DNA of 41,769 nt from an uncultured Saprospiraceae bacterium. Its GTDB lineage: Bacteria > Bacteroidota > Bacteroidia > Chitinophagales > Saprospiraceae. The translations under genes and the position numbers were made by a program. Positions 18,626-26,359 of this stretch are shown here, one piece after another (positions within the stretch are counted from its first letter, which is position 1; every line of letters starts with the position of its first letter). The stretch covers positions 1 through 41,769 of the forward strand of contig CALFWZ010000107.1 of NCBI GenBank assembly GCA_937928405.1, given 5' to 3'. A model generated the notes under the pieces. The model was not told the origin of the DNA, ran no database searches, and was given only the letters and a program-made list of their open reading frames with translations.

Positions 18626-21600
18626 ATGCAAGAGATCATAAAACACCCACAATTTCAAACCACGCTCAAGGCCATCGCTAAAGCAGAAAGTCGCAGCTTT
18701 ACGGACGTAGAACAGCATGCCATCAAATGTTTGGGAGAACTGCATACCCACCAACATCCCGTGTCCAATTTTCTCTCCATTCAAGCTTTTCAATATTTGA
18801 TTTCTCGGGCCTATGCCGATAAAATTGATGTGGATGAAAAAGGGATCAAGAAATTAATGAAATTGATTCGAAAGCATCCAGTGGCTTTTATCATGACCCA
18901 CAAAACCTATCTCGATACACTGGTCTTAGTCACGACCTTGGCCCGCTATGGGATGCCGATTCCTTTTATGTTTGCCGGAGACAATATGGCCTTTCCCATC
19001 TTAAAACAGATTGGAAAAGTAAGTGGAATGATATTTATTCGACGCAACTTTAAGGAGGATGCCGTTTATAAAGCAACCCTGCGACATTTTATAACACACT
19101 TGATTGATAGTGGACATCATTTTACTTGGAATATTGAAGGTACTCGCTCCCGAACGGGTAAATTGGTTTGGCCTAAAATGGGCATTCTAAAATACATCAT
19201 GGATGGCGAAAAAGACAGCAATCGAGAGTTTAAATATATTCCGGTGTCCATCGTATATGATTTGATTCCAGATGTGAAAGAAATGACAGAACAGGCCAAA
19301 GGAAAAAATAAAAATTCAGAAAGTATTGGGGTGGCCATTAATTATATTAAAAAATTAGGCGATCAATTTGGACGAGCTGCAATCCGTTTTGGTGATCCAG
19401 TAGAATCAGAAGGTCGCCATCAAGCCATTATTCCTAATCAAGAAGAAGATAGCTATCTCGATAAAAATCAACTTCCACGTTTTGCCTTTGAGGTCATCCA
19501 TCGAATTAATTTTATTACGCCAGTGACGACCGTTTCTTTGGTCTGTCATATTCTACTAAATCATTTTTCATTACCCAAAAAGAATATTGAATTCAGGGTA
19601 GTAAAGTTGATGAAGTTTATTGAAAAAAGACGTGAAGATGTCCTCCTCGATCGAGGAAAACCAATTGGGAAAAGTATTACCAATGCACTCAATTTATTAC
19701 AGCGAAGCGGAATAGTTCAAAAAGTGAAGTCTGGTATTAAAGCGCAATATTGTTTAGCAAGAGACGAATATTTACCAGCAAATTATTATGCGAATATGGC
19801 TTCCGGTCATCTCTACCAACGTGCTTTTATCGAACTAGCATTGGTCAAAATTGGAGACGATCATTCTTCCAATCGGATGGTTAATTTTTGGAAAGAAATT
19901 ATGTTTCTTAGAGATACTTTTAAGTTTGAATTTTTCTATTCTAATAAAGCTCGTTTTAGCGACGAGATAGAGGAAGAGCTTGAACAATTCGATCCCCAAT
20001 GGCGAAAGATTATCAAAAATCCGAAAGGAAAAATTCGTGAACTTTTAGAACGACAAACCCTCTTTGTTGCTGAATCTGTTCTACTCAATTATTTGGAAGC
20101 TTATAAAGTAGTTTGTCATACTTTACTTGAGTGGAATACCGACGAGCCTTTTGTAGATCAAGAATTTGTCGAAGCCTGTTTGTTTAAAGGTCGGGACCTA
20201 CATTGGCAAGGACATATTCGACGGTTGGATAGCGTGACGCGTCCTTTTGTGACGAATGGTTTACGGCTGGCACAGAATTATCAATTGATACCAGAAGCCA
20301 AAAATCGGAAAACGGAAGCACTAGAAGCTTGGCAGTCTGATTTGTTATTAATGAGTAATCGCCTTGCTCAATTGCAAAAACTTGAAGCGATTATTGACCG
20401 AGAAATTGATCATGCCATTCCGCTTGACATGGAGGTGGTCCCTGGTTCAGATTTGAAGGTAGTAACCGAAGAAATAACACAATCCGAAAAAGGAAAGCAC
20501 ATCGCCGTTTTCTTTGATTTGGATCGAACCTTGATTAATGATTTTTCCGCTAAGCGGTTTTTGCGTTCTCGTATTCTATCAAAAAAGCTAACAGCGCGAG
20601 AAGTAATTTCTCACGTTGCTGTCTTAATGATTTATGCTTCCGGAAGTCGAGACTATGCTAATTTTACGCGGCTATCGGTGCAAGGGTTGAAGGGGATGAA
20701 GGAAGAAGAATTTTTAAATTTAGGAGAAGAAGTATACACTAAATATTTGGCGGCGGCTATTTATCCCGAAGCTCGTGCTTTGGTCGCTTCCCACTTTGCT
20801 CAGGGACATAAAGTGGTGATTGTATCTGCAGCCACTCCGTATCAGGTAGCGCCCGTGGCCCGAGACCTTGGAGTAGACGATATTTTTTGTACCACCTTGG
20901 TCGTGGAAGATGGTAAGTTTACCGGCGAAGTGGAAGAGATGTGTTGGAACGAAGGAAAAGCCAGAGCGGCCAAAAAGTTTGCAGACAAGCATGATATTGA
21001 TTTATCAAAATCTTATTTTTATACCGATAGTTTTGAGGATTATCCACTGCTTGAAATTGTTGGCAAACCACAGGCAGTTAATCCTGATAAACCGCTAGCA
21101 CAAATTGCTTTTGAAAATAACTGGCCGATCCATCGTTTCGAAGAACCACTAGGAATGCCGCTCATCAATACACTGCGAACTGGACTAGCGGTCGGTAGTA
21201 TTTATCCATCCATTTTGAAGGGAATTGGTACAGGCGTTTTTCATCTTTCTCAAAGAAAAGGAATCAACGCAACTTATGCAACGATGGGTGATCTAGGTTG
21301 TCGAATGGCAGCCTTAGATTTGGTCATTAAAGGTAAAGAAAATTTAGAACGAGCACGTCCTGCTGTTTTTTGTTTTAATCATCAAAGTAATGCAGATATG
21401 TTTATTTTGATGAAATTGCTCCGCCATGATTTTACAGCCATTGCAAAAAAAGAATTAGCCGTACCTCCATTTGGTCCTATCCTCAAACATTTAGGCGTGG
21501 TTTTCGTCGATCGTAAGGATCGTAAAAAAGCGATCGAAGCCATGAAGCCTGCAGTAGAATCTTTAAAAAATGGTGTGTCCATTGCGGTAGCCCCAGAAGG

Positions 21601-21865
21601 AACCCGTAGTCGAACGACTAAGTTAGGCCCATTTAAAAAAGGCCCTTTTCATTTGGCGATGCAGGCGGGTGTTCCGATTATTCCTATCGTGATAAAAAAT
21701 GCCCATCATGCACTTCCCAAAGGCAGTAGTTTGGTGCGACCTACCACCATCGAAGTTGTCGTACTTGATCCAGTAGATTTATCGAACTGGAAGCGAAAAA
21801 ATTTAGACAAGCATATCGAAAAAGTACGAAATATGTTTCTTTTTGAACTTGACCAAAATGAATAA
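18626..21865 (+). CDS. Trimodular GPAT (PlsB-like) - HAD phosphatase - AGPAT (PlsC-like) protein
   Basis: One 1079-aa chain carries three glycerolipid modules. Residues 1-620 are PlsB2/DHAPAT-like, with the H(x4)D motif at His92/Asp97 (HKTYLD) and EGTRSRTGK (171-179). Residues about 625-830 are a HAD-IB phosphatase with motif I FFDLDRT, motif II SAATPYQ, motif III Lys in NEGKARAAKK and motif IV YTDSFEDYPLLE. Residues about 900-1075 are PlsC-like, with NHQSNAD (about 918-924) and APEGTRSRTTKLGPFKKG (from about 989). All catalytic motifs look intact. It could make lysophosphatidate and phosphatidate, and perhaps dephosphorylate the latter to the diacylglycerol used by the WS/DGAT three genes upstream; the HAD substrate is inferred. 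gpsA follows after 3 bp. Confidence 0.9.
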   Translation: MQEIIKHPQFQTTLKAIAKAESRSFTDVEQHAIKCLGELHTHQHPVSNFLSIQAFQYLISRAYADKIDVDEKGIKKLMKLIRKHPVAFIMTHKTYLDTLVLVTTLARYGMPIPFMFAGDNMAFPILKQIGKVSGMIFIRRNFKEDAVYKATLRHFITHLIDSGHHFTWNIEGTRSRTGKLVWPKMGILKYIMDGEKDSNREFKYIPVSIVYDLIPDVKEMTEQAKGKNKNSESIGVAINYIKKLGDQFGRAAIRFGDPVESEGRHQAIIPNQEEDSYLDKNQLPRFAFEVIHRINFITPVTTVSLVCHILLNHFSLPKKNIEFRVVKLMKFIEKRREDVLLDRGKPIGKSITNALNLLQRSGIVQKVKSGIKAQYCLARDEYLPANYYANMASGHLYQRAFIELALVKIGDDHSSNRMVNFWKEIMFLRDTFKFEFFYSNKARFSDEIEEELEQFDPQWRKIIKNPKGKIRELLERQTLFVAESVLLNYLEAYKVVCHTLLEWNTDEPFVDQEFVEACLFKGRDLHWQGHIRRLDSVTRPFVTNGLRLAQNYQLIPEAKNRKTEALEAWQSDLLLMSNRLAQLQKLEAIIDREIDHAIPLDMEVVPGSDLKVVTEEITQSEKGKHIAVFFDLDRTLINDFSAKRFLRSRILSKKLTAREVISHVAVLMIYASGSRDYANFTRLSVQGLKGMKEEEFLNLGEEVYTKYLAAAIYPEARALVASHFAQGHKVVIVSAATPYQVAPVARDLGVDDIFCTTLVVEDGKFTGEVEEMCWNEGKARAAKKFADKHDIDLSKSYFYTDSFEDYPLLEIVGKPQAVNPDKPLAQIAFENNWPIHRFEEPLGMPLINTLRTGLAVGSIYPSILKGIGTGVFHLSQRKGINATYATMGDLGCRMAALDLVIKGKENLERARPAVFCFNHQSNADMFILMKLLRHDFTAIAKKELAVPPFGPILKHLGVVFVDRKDRKKAIEAMKPAVESLKNGVSIAVAPEGTRSRTTKLGPFKKGPFHLAMQAGVPIIPIVIKNAHHALPKGSSLVRPTTIEVVVLDPVDLSNWKRKNLDKHIEKVRNMFLFELDQNE

Positions 21866-21868
21866 ATT

Positions 21869-22870
21869 ATGCAACTAAAAGTAGGATTATTAGGTGGAGG
21901 CTCTTGGGGAACAACCGTCGCTTCACTAACGGCTAGAAATTGTCCAACTACCCTTTGGGCTCGTAATCAAGAGACCGTGGATGAGATTAATAACCATCAT
22001 CGAAATGAAAAATATTTACCTGGTGCCATCTTACCTGCCAATTTGAAAGCCAGTGGAAGTATCGAAGAAACGGTACGGGAAGCGGATGTAATTGTCATGG
22101 GAATTCCGGCGCAACATTTTCGAAGCGTTCTGCAAAAAGCTCGCCCCCATATTCGACCTTGGGTTCCCATTATTAGTTTGGCGAAAGGCCTTGAAATGGA
22201 TACTAAAATGCGGATGACCGAAGTGATTGAGGCCGAGATGGCAGGACATCCAGCTGGGGTGTTAACGGGTCCAAACTTAGCTAAAGAAATTGCTGCAGGT
22301 CAAGCCGCAGCGAGTGTGATTGCCATGGTAGATGATACGATTGCCGCTCGGCTACAAACTGTTTTTAGTACCGGATTATTTCGAGTTTATACGAATGAAG
22401 ATGTGGTAGGTTGTGAATTAGGTGGTGCACTAAAAAATATTATCGCTATCGCCACTGGAATGGGAGACGGGGCAGAAGCTGGAGACAATACGCGCTCAGC
22501 GATCATTACCCGTGGGTTAGCGGAGCTTACGCGGCTTGGGGTGGCGATGGGTGGACAACCACAGACCTTTGCAGGATTGGCTGGGATGGGAGATTTGGTA
22601 GCTACCTGTAGTAGCACTAAAAGTCGTAACCGCTACGTTGGTTTTAATCTTGGAAAAGGTCGAAAAATTGAAGAAATTATCAATGAAATGGCTGAAGTGG
22701 CAGAAGGTGTAAAAACGGCGAAAGTAGTGATGGAGTTGGCAGCAGAATACAATATTGAAATGCCGATTGCGACGGAAGTATATAAGGTCTTATATGAAGG
22801 AGGATCGGTACAGACCGCTTTTCGTGGATTATTGCGGCGAGATGTGGGCGCTGAATCTGAACCAGGATAG
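21869..22870 (+). CDS. gpsA: Glycerol-3-phosphate dehydrogenase [NAD(P)+]
   Basis: GpsA reduces dihydroxyacetone phosphate to sn-glycerol 3-phosphate, the substrate of the acyltransferase encoded just upstream. The Rossmann motif GGGSWGTTVA (9-18) starts the protein. LTGPNLAKEIAAGQ, then CELGGALKNIIAIATGMGDG with the catalytic Lys, and the conserved C-terminal GLAGMGDLVATC and EGVKTA blocks are all present. At 333 aa it is full length. It begins 3 bp after the GPAT-HAD-AGPAT stop, closing the lipid operon, so backbone supply and acylation are encoded together. Confidence 0.97.
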   Translation: MQLKVGLLGGGSWGTTVASLTARNCPTTLWARNQETVDEINNHHRNEKYLPGAILPANLKASGSIEETVREADVIVMGIPAQHFRSVLQKARPHIRPWVPIISLAKGLEMDTKMRMTEVIEAEMAGHPAGVLTGPNLAKEIAAGQAAASVIAMVDDTIAARLQTVFSTGLFRVYTNEDVVGCELGGALKNIIAIATGMGDGAEAGDNTRSAIITRGLAELTRLGVAMGGQPQTFAGLAGMGDLVATCSSTKSRNRYVGFNLGKGRKIEEIINEMAEVAEGVKTAKVVMELAAEYNIEMPIATEVYKVLYEGGSVQTAFRGLLRRDVGAESEPG

Positions 22871-23472
22871 GTTTTGTTTTGTTGAATGGTTGAGGTGTTG
22901 AATCGTTGATTTGTTTCGACAGGGGTTAGAGTGTACAATCTATCTTATAAAGTGAGAAAATTTTCTTGTGTAAATTTTAATAAAAAAATCGAATCTTCAT
23001 GAATACTAATATCTAACAAAATTTCATTAAAGAATGGAATGGTTCCCGTTTAAAGAAATGGTCCGACCTTTAGCTTTTTTCCATTTGGTGCATTAATAAA
23101 ATATCTTAAAACGAATACTGTATGAGCCATGCAATTGTTTACTGAAAAATAAATGATTGATAATCGATGCTCTAAACATGAAAAATAAAATTCCAAAGCG
23201 AGTTTATTCGGTTTGATATTTTCTTAGAAGTGCCGAATTCGAAAAATGCTACAGGCGGCAGATTTTTGGTTCGTTTTTTTCTGCCAAAAAATGAACGGAA
23301 AAATATATTAAAATGAAAAATGTGAATAATTTGTACACAGTTTCAAGTAAGAAAAAGTACAGCAGTTTTTTCTGCTAATTGAACATCTTAACAAACAGCA
23401 TTTTCTAATAACGATATTAGATCACAAACTAAATATCAACTATTGATTCGTATTAATTATTATTAACTACCT
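22871..23472. other. 602-bp spacer without a gene, contains REP-like hairpin
   Basis: No frame of useful length or codon pattern occurs here. The start holds ttgaat/gttga words (22878-22911) related to the array at 1631. Near 23257-23296 there are nested inverted repeats: ggcaga/tctgcc (23257-23262 and 23280-23285) and gttcgtttttt/aaaaaatgaac (23269-23279 and 23286-23296, one mismatch). These resemble the short T-rich hairpins common between Bacteroidota genes. The remainder is A+T-rich and must include the promoter of the next hydrolase. Confidence 0.55.
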
Positions 23473-24192
23473 ATGCAGGAGGAAGATTCCAGTTTGTCGA
23501 GAGAGGTAAAACAGCCTTCTATTTTTCTGTTTATGATTGAATTTGTTCGGTCGTGGGTGGAGCGGATACAATCATGGTCTTTTCGTCGTAATTATCTACC
23601 GCAGCGATTAGGGGATGGACACGCAGTCCTAGTTATTCCCGGAATTATTGCACATGATTTTCAAATGGAACCACTCCGTCGGATGTTGGATCGATTGGGT
23701 TATCGGACCTACGCCTGGGAAATGGGATTTAATTTAGCTGATTTAGAAGAAATCGATATTTTAGAAAAAAAAATCGTAAAATTGTACCAAGAAACGGGTC
23801 AAAAAGTATCCGTCATTGGCTGGAGTTTGGGAGGAATTTACGCACGTGATTTGGCTCGACGACAACCAGATAAAATCAGACAGATATTCACCCTTGGATC
23901 CCCTTTTCGTGGGATTACAAAACCCACGCGTGCCAGTTGGGTGGTACATGTGCTGAAAGGTGACTTAGAAGACCTAATTGATCTAGAATGGATTAAGGAA
24001 CTCGAGAACCCAACTAAAATTTTAACCACCTCTATTTATAGTAAAACGGATGGCGTACTGCCTTGGCCGTATTGCCTAGATAGAGTAGAAGACGACCTAC
24101 ATCGAAACCGAGAAGTAACCAGTAGTCATCTAGGACTTCCTCATAATAGAGAAGCCCTCAAAATTATTGCTGATTATTTACCGGATCAATAG
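23473..24192 (+). CDS. Alpha/beta hydrolase (PGAP1/lipase-like)
   Basis: This is a compact 239-aa serine hydrolase. It has IPGII at the oxyanion strand (55-59), the nucleophile Ser118 in GWSLGG, a probable Asp in YSKTDGVLPW and a His in SSHLGLP. It matches the C-terminal domain of the 17446-18597 protein closely (KVSVIGWSLGGIYARDLARR against KVSLVGWSGGGMLAKVIANR) but without that protein's N-terminal 150 residues. There is no signal peptide, so it is probably cytoplasmic. It is separated from the lipid operon by about 600 bp and likely has its own promoter. The substrate is unknown; an ester or lipid is likely. Confidence 0.85.
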   Translation: MQEEDSSLSREVKQPSIFLFMIEFVRSWVERIQSWSFRRNYLPQRLGDGHAVLVIPGIIAHDFQMEPLRRMLDRLGYRTYAWEMGFNLADLEEIDILEKKIVKLYQETGQKVSVIGWSLGGIYARDLARRQPDKIRQIFTLGSPFRGITKPTRASWVVHVLKGDLEDLIDLEWIKELENPTKILTTSIYSKTDGVLPWPYCLDRVEDDLHRNREVTSSHLGLPHNREALKIIADYLPDQ

Positions 24193-24229
24193 GTAATTTG
24201 GTACCTAAGGTTTTGAATACAAGAAAAAG

Positions 24230-24283
24230 CCCTAAAAAAGCATTTTGGGGTCACAAAGGCATAAAGGAAAAATCTTTTGTGAC
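24230..24283. repeat. Dispersed hairpin repeat, copy 2
   Basis: The leader cctaaaaaagcattttgggg followed by gtcacaaaggcataaag matches 1412-1448 (cctaaaaaatcatttta, then gtcacaaagtcacaaag) with a handful of substitutions. The arm gtcacaaag (24250-24258) pairs with cttttgtgac (24274-24283); a partly related right arm, ttcgtgtc, follows. Confidence 0.6.
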
Positions 24284-24434
24284 TTCGTGTCTCCCGAATC
24301 GAGTTCGGCACACGTATTTGTGGCACTTTATTTTTTTCTGAACTTCAATGTTATTTTTTAGGTAGAAAATTTTCTTTTTTTTGGTGTTTACTAGATTATT
24401 TTGAAATAGAATTTATACTAAATAATAAAATTAT

Positions 24435-24598
24435 GAAGTTGTTTAAGAATGTTCACAAAAGACGAGGGTAAGTGCTTGATTGTCAAGACGATGCAAATTT
24501 TGAGGTTCGTAGCCAAAGCTACGATGCCGATAAATTTGTGAAGTATTGACAATCAATGACTTATCCGCAGTCATTGTGCTTCATTTTTAAACAACTTC
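24435..24598. repeat. 164-bp long imperfect palindrome (MITE-like or structured RNA)
   Basis: The outer arms gaagttgtttaagaatg (24435-24451) and catttttaaacaacttc (24582-24598) pair at 16 of 17 positions. Inner arms 24469-24486 and 24546-24563 pair at 16 of 18. The apex is a perfect cgtagc-caaa-gctacg hairpin (24508-24523), with partial pairing in between. It encodes nothing. It could be a miniature inverted-repeat element or a leader RNA of the cytochrome c gene. Confidence 0.7.
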
Positions 24599-24625
24599 TA
24601 TCATATACCCTATAAATAAAAAATT

Positions 24626-25105
24626 ATGCGCTCATTTTTTATACTTTGTTTTTCAATATTATTAATATTCGGAGCTTCCTCTTGTTCTGATGATAAGTCC
24701 AATGGCAAAAAACCACGTTCTGCGAAGGCGGACCCTGCTTCTTATAATCGAACCTCTCAGGATGCAGGCGCAAAGGAGGAAGCACCGGCGGAAGAAGAAG
24801 TCCGTACCGTTCCACCTGAGCAATTAAAAAAGGCCAAAGAAATTTTAGCTGCTGCCACGGCCGATCAGATTGCTGAAGTCGATGCCAAAGGAAAATATAA
24901 AATGTTTTGTGCTGCCTGCCATGGATTTGATGGTGCGTTGGGTGTCAATGGTGCCAAGGATTTAAGTGTCTCTAAACTTTCTATCGAAGAAAGTGTGGCA
25001 CAAGTCTATTTTGGCAAAGGATTGATGACGCCGTTTAAAGGATTATTGAAAGATCATGAAATTGTTGCGGTTTCGAAATATATTGAAAAAGAAATCCGTA
25101 AATAG
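24626..25105 (+). CDS. Lipoprotein cytochrome c
   Basis: This is a small mono-heme class I cytochrome c, exported and lipid-anchored. The signal peptide ends in a lipobox with Cys20 (FGASSC). A Lys/Pro/Glu-rich flexible linker (about 22-75) follows, and then the heme domain (about 76-159) with CAACHG for covalent heme attachment and a Met in GLMTPFKG as probable sixth ligand. The 159-aa layout is that of periplasmic electron carriers that shuttle to a terminal oxidase or another c-type acceptor. It has its own terminator downstream and the long palindrome upstream, so it is probably a single-gene unit. Confidence 0.9.
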   Translation: MRSFFILCFSILLIFGASSCSDDKSNGKKPRSAKADPASYNRTSQDAGAKEEAPAEEEVRTVPPEQLKKAKEILAAATADQIAEVDAKGKYKMFCAACHGFDGALGVNGAKDLSVSKLSIEESVAQVYFGKGLMTPFKGLLKDHEIVAVSKYIEKEIRK

Positions 25106-25141
25106 AGCGAAAGGCTTTGCCGTTTCTCTGTTAAACGTTTT

Positions 25142-25195
25142 AAAACCGTTGTTTAGAAACAAGTATTGTCTTGCCTCTAAACAACGGTTTTTTTT
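25142..25195 (+). terminator. Rho-independent terminator after cytochrome c
   Basis: A perfect 16-bp stem aaaaccgttgtttaga / tctaaacaacggtttt (25142-25157 and 25176-25191) with an 18-nt loop is followed directly by a run of T residues. A weaker hairpin precedes it (agagcgaaaggc...gccgtttctct from 25104). Confidence 0.9.
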
Positions 25196-25293
25196 AACCA
25201 GTACAATTGATTTTTATAAAAAATACCGTGCTATCGATTAAATTATTGGTTGCTGAAGATTTGAAGAATAAGGTATTATCAGTAAGCATATTT

Positions 25294-25301
25294 TAGTTTT
25301 G
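25294..25301 (+). promoter_or_regulatory. Candidate -7 element for the EAD-caspase unit
   Basis: TAGTTTTG matches TAnnTTTG and lies 43 bp before the GTG start, after a strong terminator, so a promoter is expected here. No -33 TTTG was found at the normal spacing. Confidence 0.4.
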
Positions 25302-25344
25302 AAAGATGTAAAAAAAAATATTAATTTTAGGAAAACAATCTGAC

Positions 25345-26355
25345 GTGGCCGAAAAATCAAAATCAAACTTAAAAAGTCTCAAAGACTTAGTTGCTCAAAA
25401 TAAAACCCAACAGGTATTTAAAGAATTACCTAACTATGTTACTCCTTTAAAAGACCAACAACATAAGAATACCATGGTGTTGTTATCGAATCGTTGGAAA
25501 AAACTCAGAACTGATAAAATCAATGATGTTATTTCTGAAAGAGCGTACCAGCAAGAAAACAATCGAATCAACCAGAGTCTTTTAGAGTGGTTGGATGAAA
25601 TGAATCTTGATGCAGCCTTGGTGGCAGATACTCCTTCCGCTAAATCTATTCCCTGGAAAAAAATATTGACTACATTTGGAGCGACCATCGCATTATTAGC
25701 AGGTATCGCAGAAGTGACGGGCTACTCACTACGAGATTTATTTGCAGCCAAAGAACCAACGGAGGTAGTGTCAGAGCCTGCTAATTCTGTCACGAGCAAT
25801 ATAGCAGACACGGTAAAAACCTTAATCCCAATACCAAAAAAACCAGTAAAAAAAGTGGTTACTCCTCCTGTCGATAAACCTGCCGAGCAAAAAAAAGCTG
25901 GAAGTACTTCTAAGGTTTTAGAGGAACCACTTCCAGAAAAAAAAGCATCCTTTCATCTTGACATCAAAACCAACAAAGGAGCCAATAATCTAGTTTTTCA
26001 AGAATCTGAAGAACTCCGATTATTTTTTCAAGTCAATCGTCCCTGTCTTTTGCGCACCATCTACAAGCTAGCCGACGGCTCTCTCATTCTCCTCGATGAT
26101 GATCGGGAAGTAAATACACCAGAAACTAAAAAGTGGGTAGAACTTGGGGACGGCTTTGAAGTCGCGCCACCTTTTGGAACAGAAGAACTCTATGTCTTCG
26201 CACAAGAAAAACCCTTCCCCAAATTAGTAGTAGAAAAGATAGATGGCTATGCTTATATCAAAGAAGGACTCCCCAATGCCCTCCGAAAAACAAGAGGGCT
26301 TAAGAAAAAAAATAACCTCCTAGAAAAAAAACTTCAACTAACGACCAAAAAGTAA
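25345..26355 (+). CDS. EAD11-like domain, single TM, DUF4384-like protein
   Basis: The N-terminal 1-88 residues resemble effector-associated domain 11: a helix with LKDLVAQNKTQQVFKEL, then a long helix ending in RAYQQENNRINQSLLEWLDEM. EADs are small adaptor domains that bring sensors and effectors together by like-with-like binding. One hydrophobic segment lies at about 106-124, then a Pro/Lys-rich stalk, then a DUF4384-like domain (about 205-320; FHLDIKTNKG...LRLFFQVNRPCLLRTIYKLADGS was the basis, in two parts), a partner often fused to bacterial caspases. Predicted topology is EAD in the cytosol and DUF4384 in the periplasm. GTG is the only reasonable start before the EAD. The WD40-caspase gene starts 4 bp after its stop. 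Confidence 0.75.
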   Translation: MAEKSKSNLKSLKDLVAQNKTQQVFKELPNYVTPLKDQQHKNTMVLLSNRWKKLRTDKINDVISERAYQQENNRINQSLLEWLDEMNLDAALVADTPSAKSIPWKKILTTFGATIALLAGIAEVTGYSLRDLFAAKEPTEVVSEPANSVTSNIADTVKTLIPIPKKPVKKVVTPPVDKPAEQKKAGSTSKVLEEPLPEKKASFHLDIKTNKGANNLVFQESEELRLFFQVNRPCLLRTIYKLADGSLILLDDDREVNTPETKKWVELGDGFEVAPPFGTEELYVFAQEKPFPKLVVEKIDGYAYIKEGLPNALRKTRGLKKKNNLLEKKLQLTTKK

Positions 26356-26359
26356 AACA

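Larger units (their letters stand above)
24193..24625. other. 433-bp spacer made largely of repeats
   Basis: No gene is seen. The spacer carries the second copy of the dispersed hairpin repeat (24230-24283), a small ccgaa/ttcgg hairpin (24294-24308), an A+T-rich patch, and a long palindrome (24435-24598) ending 27 bp before the cytochrome c start. Confidence 0.65.
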
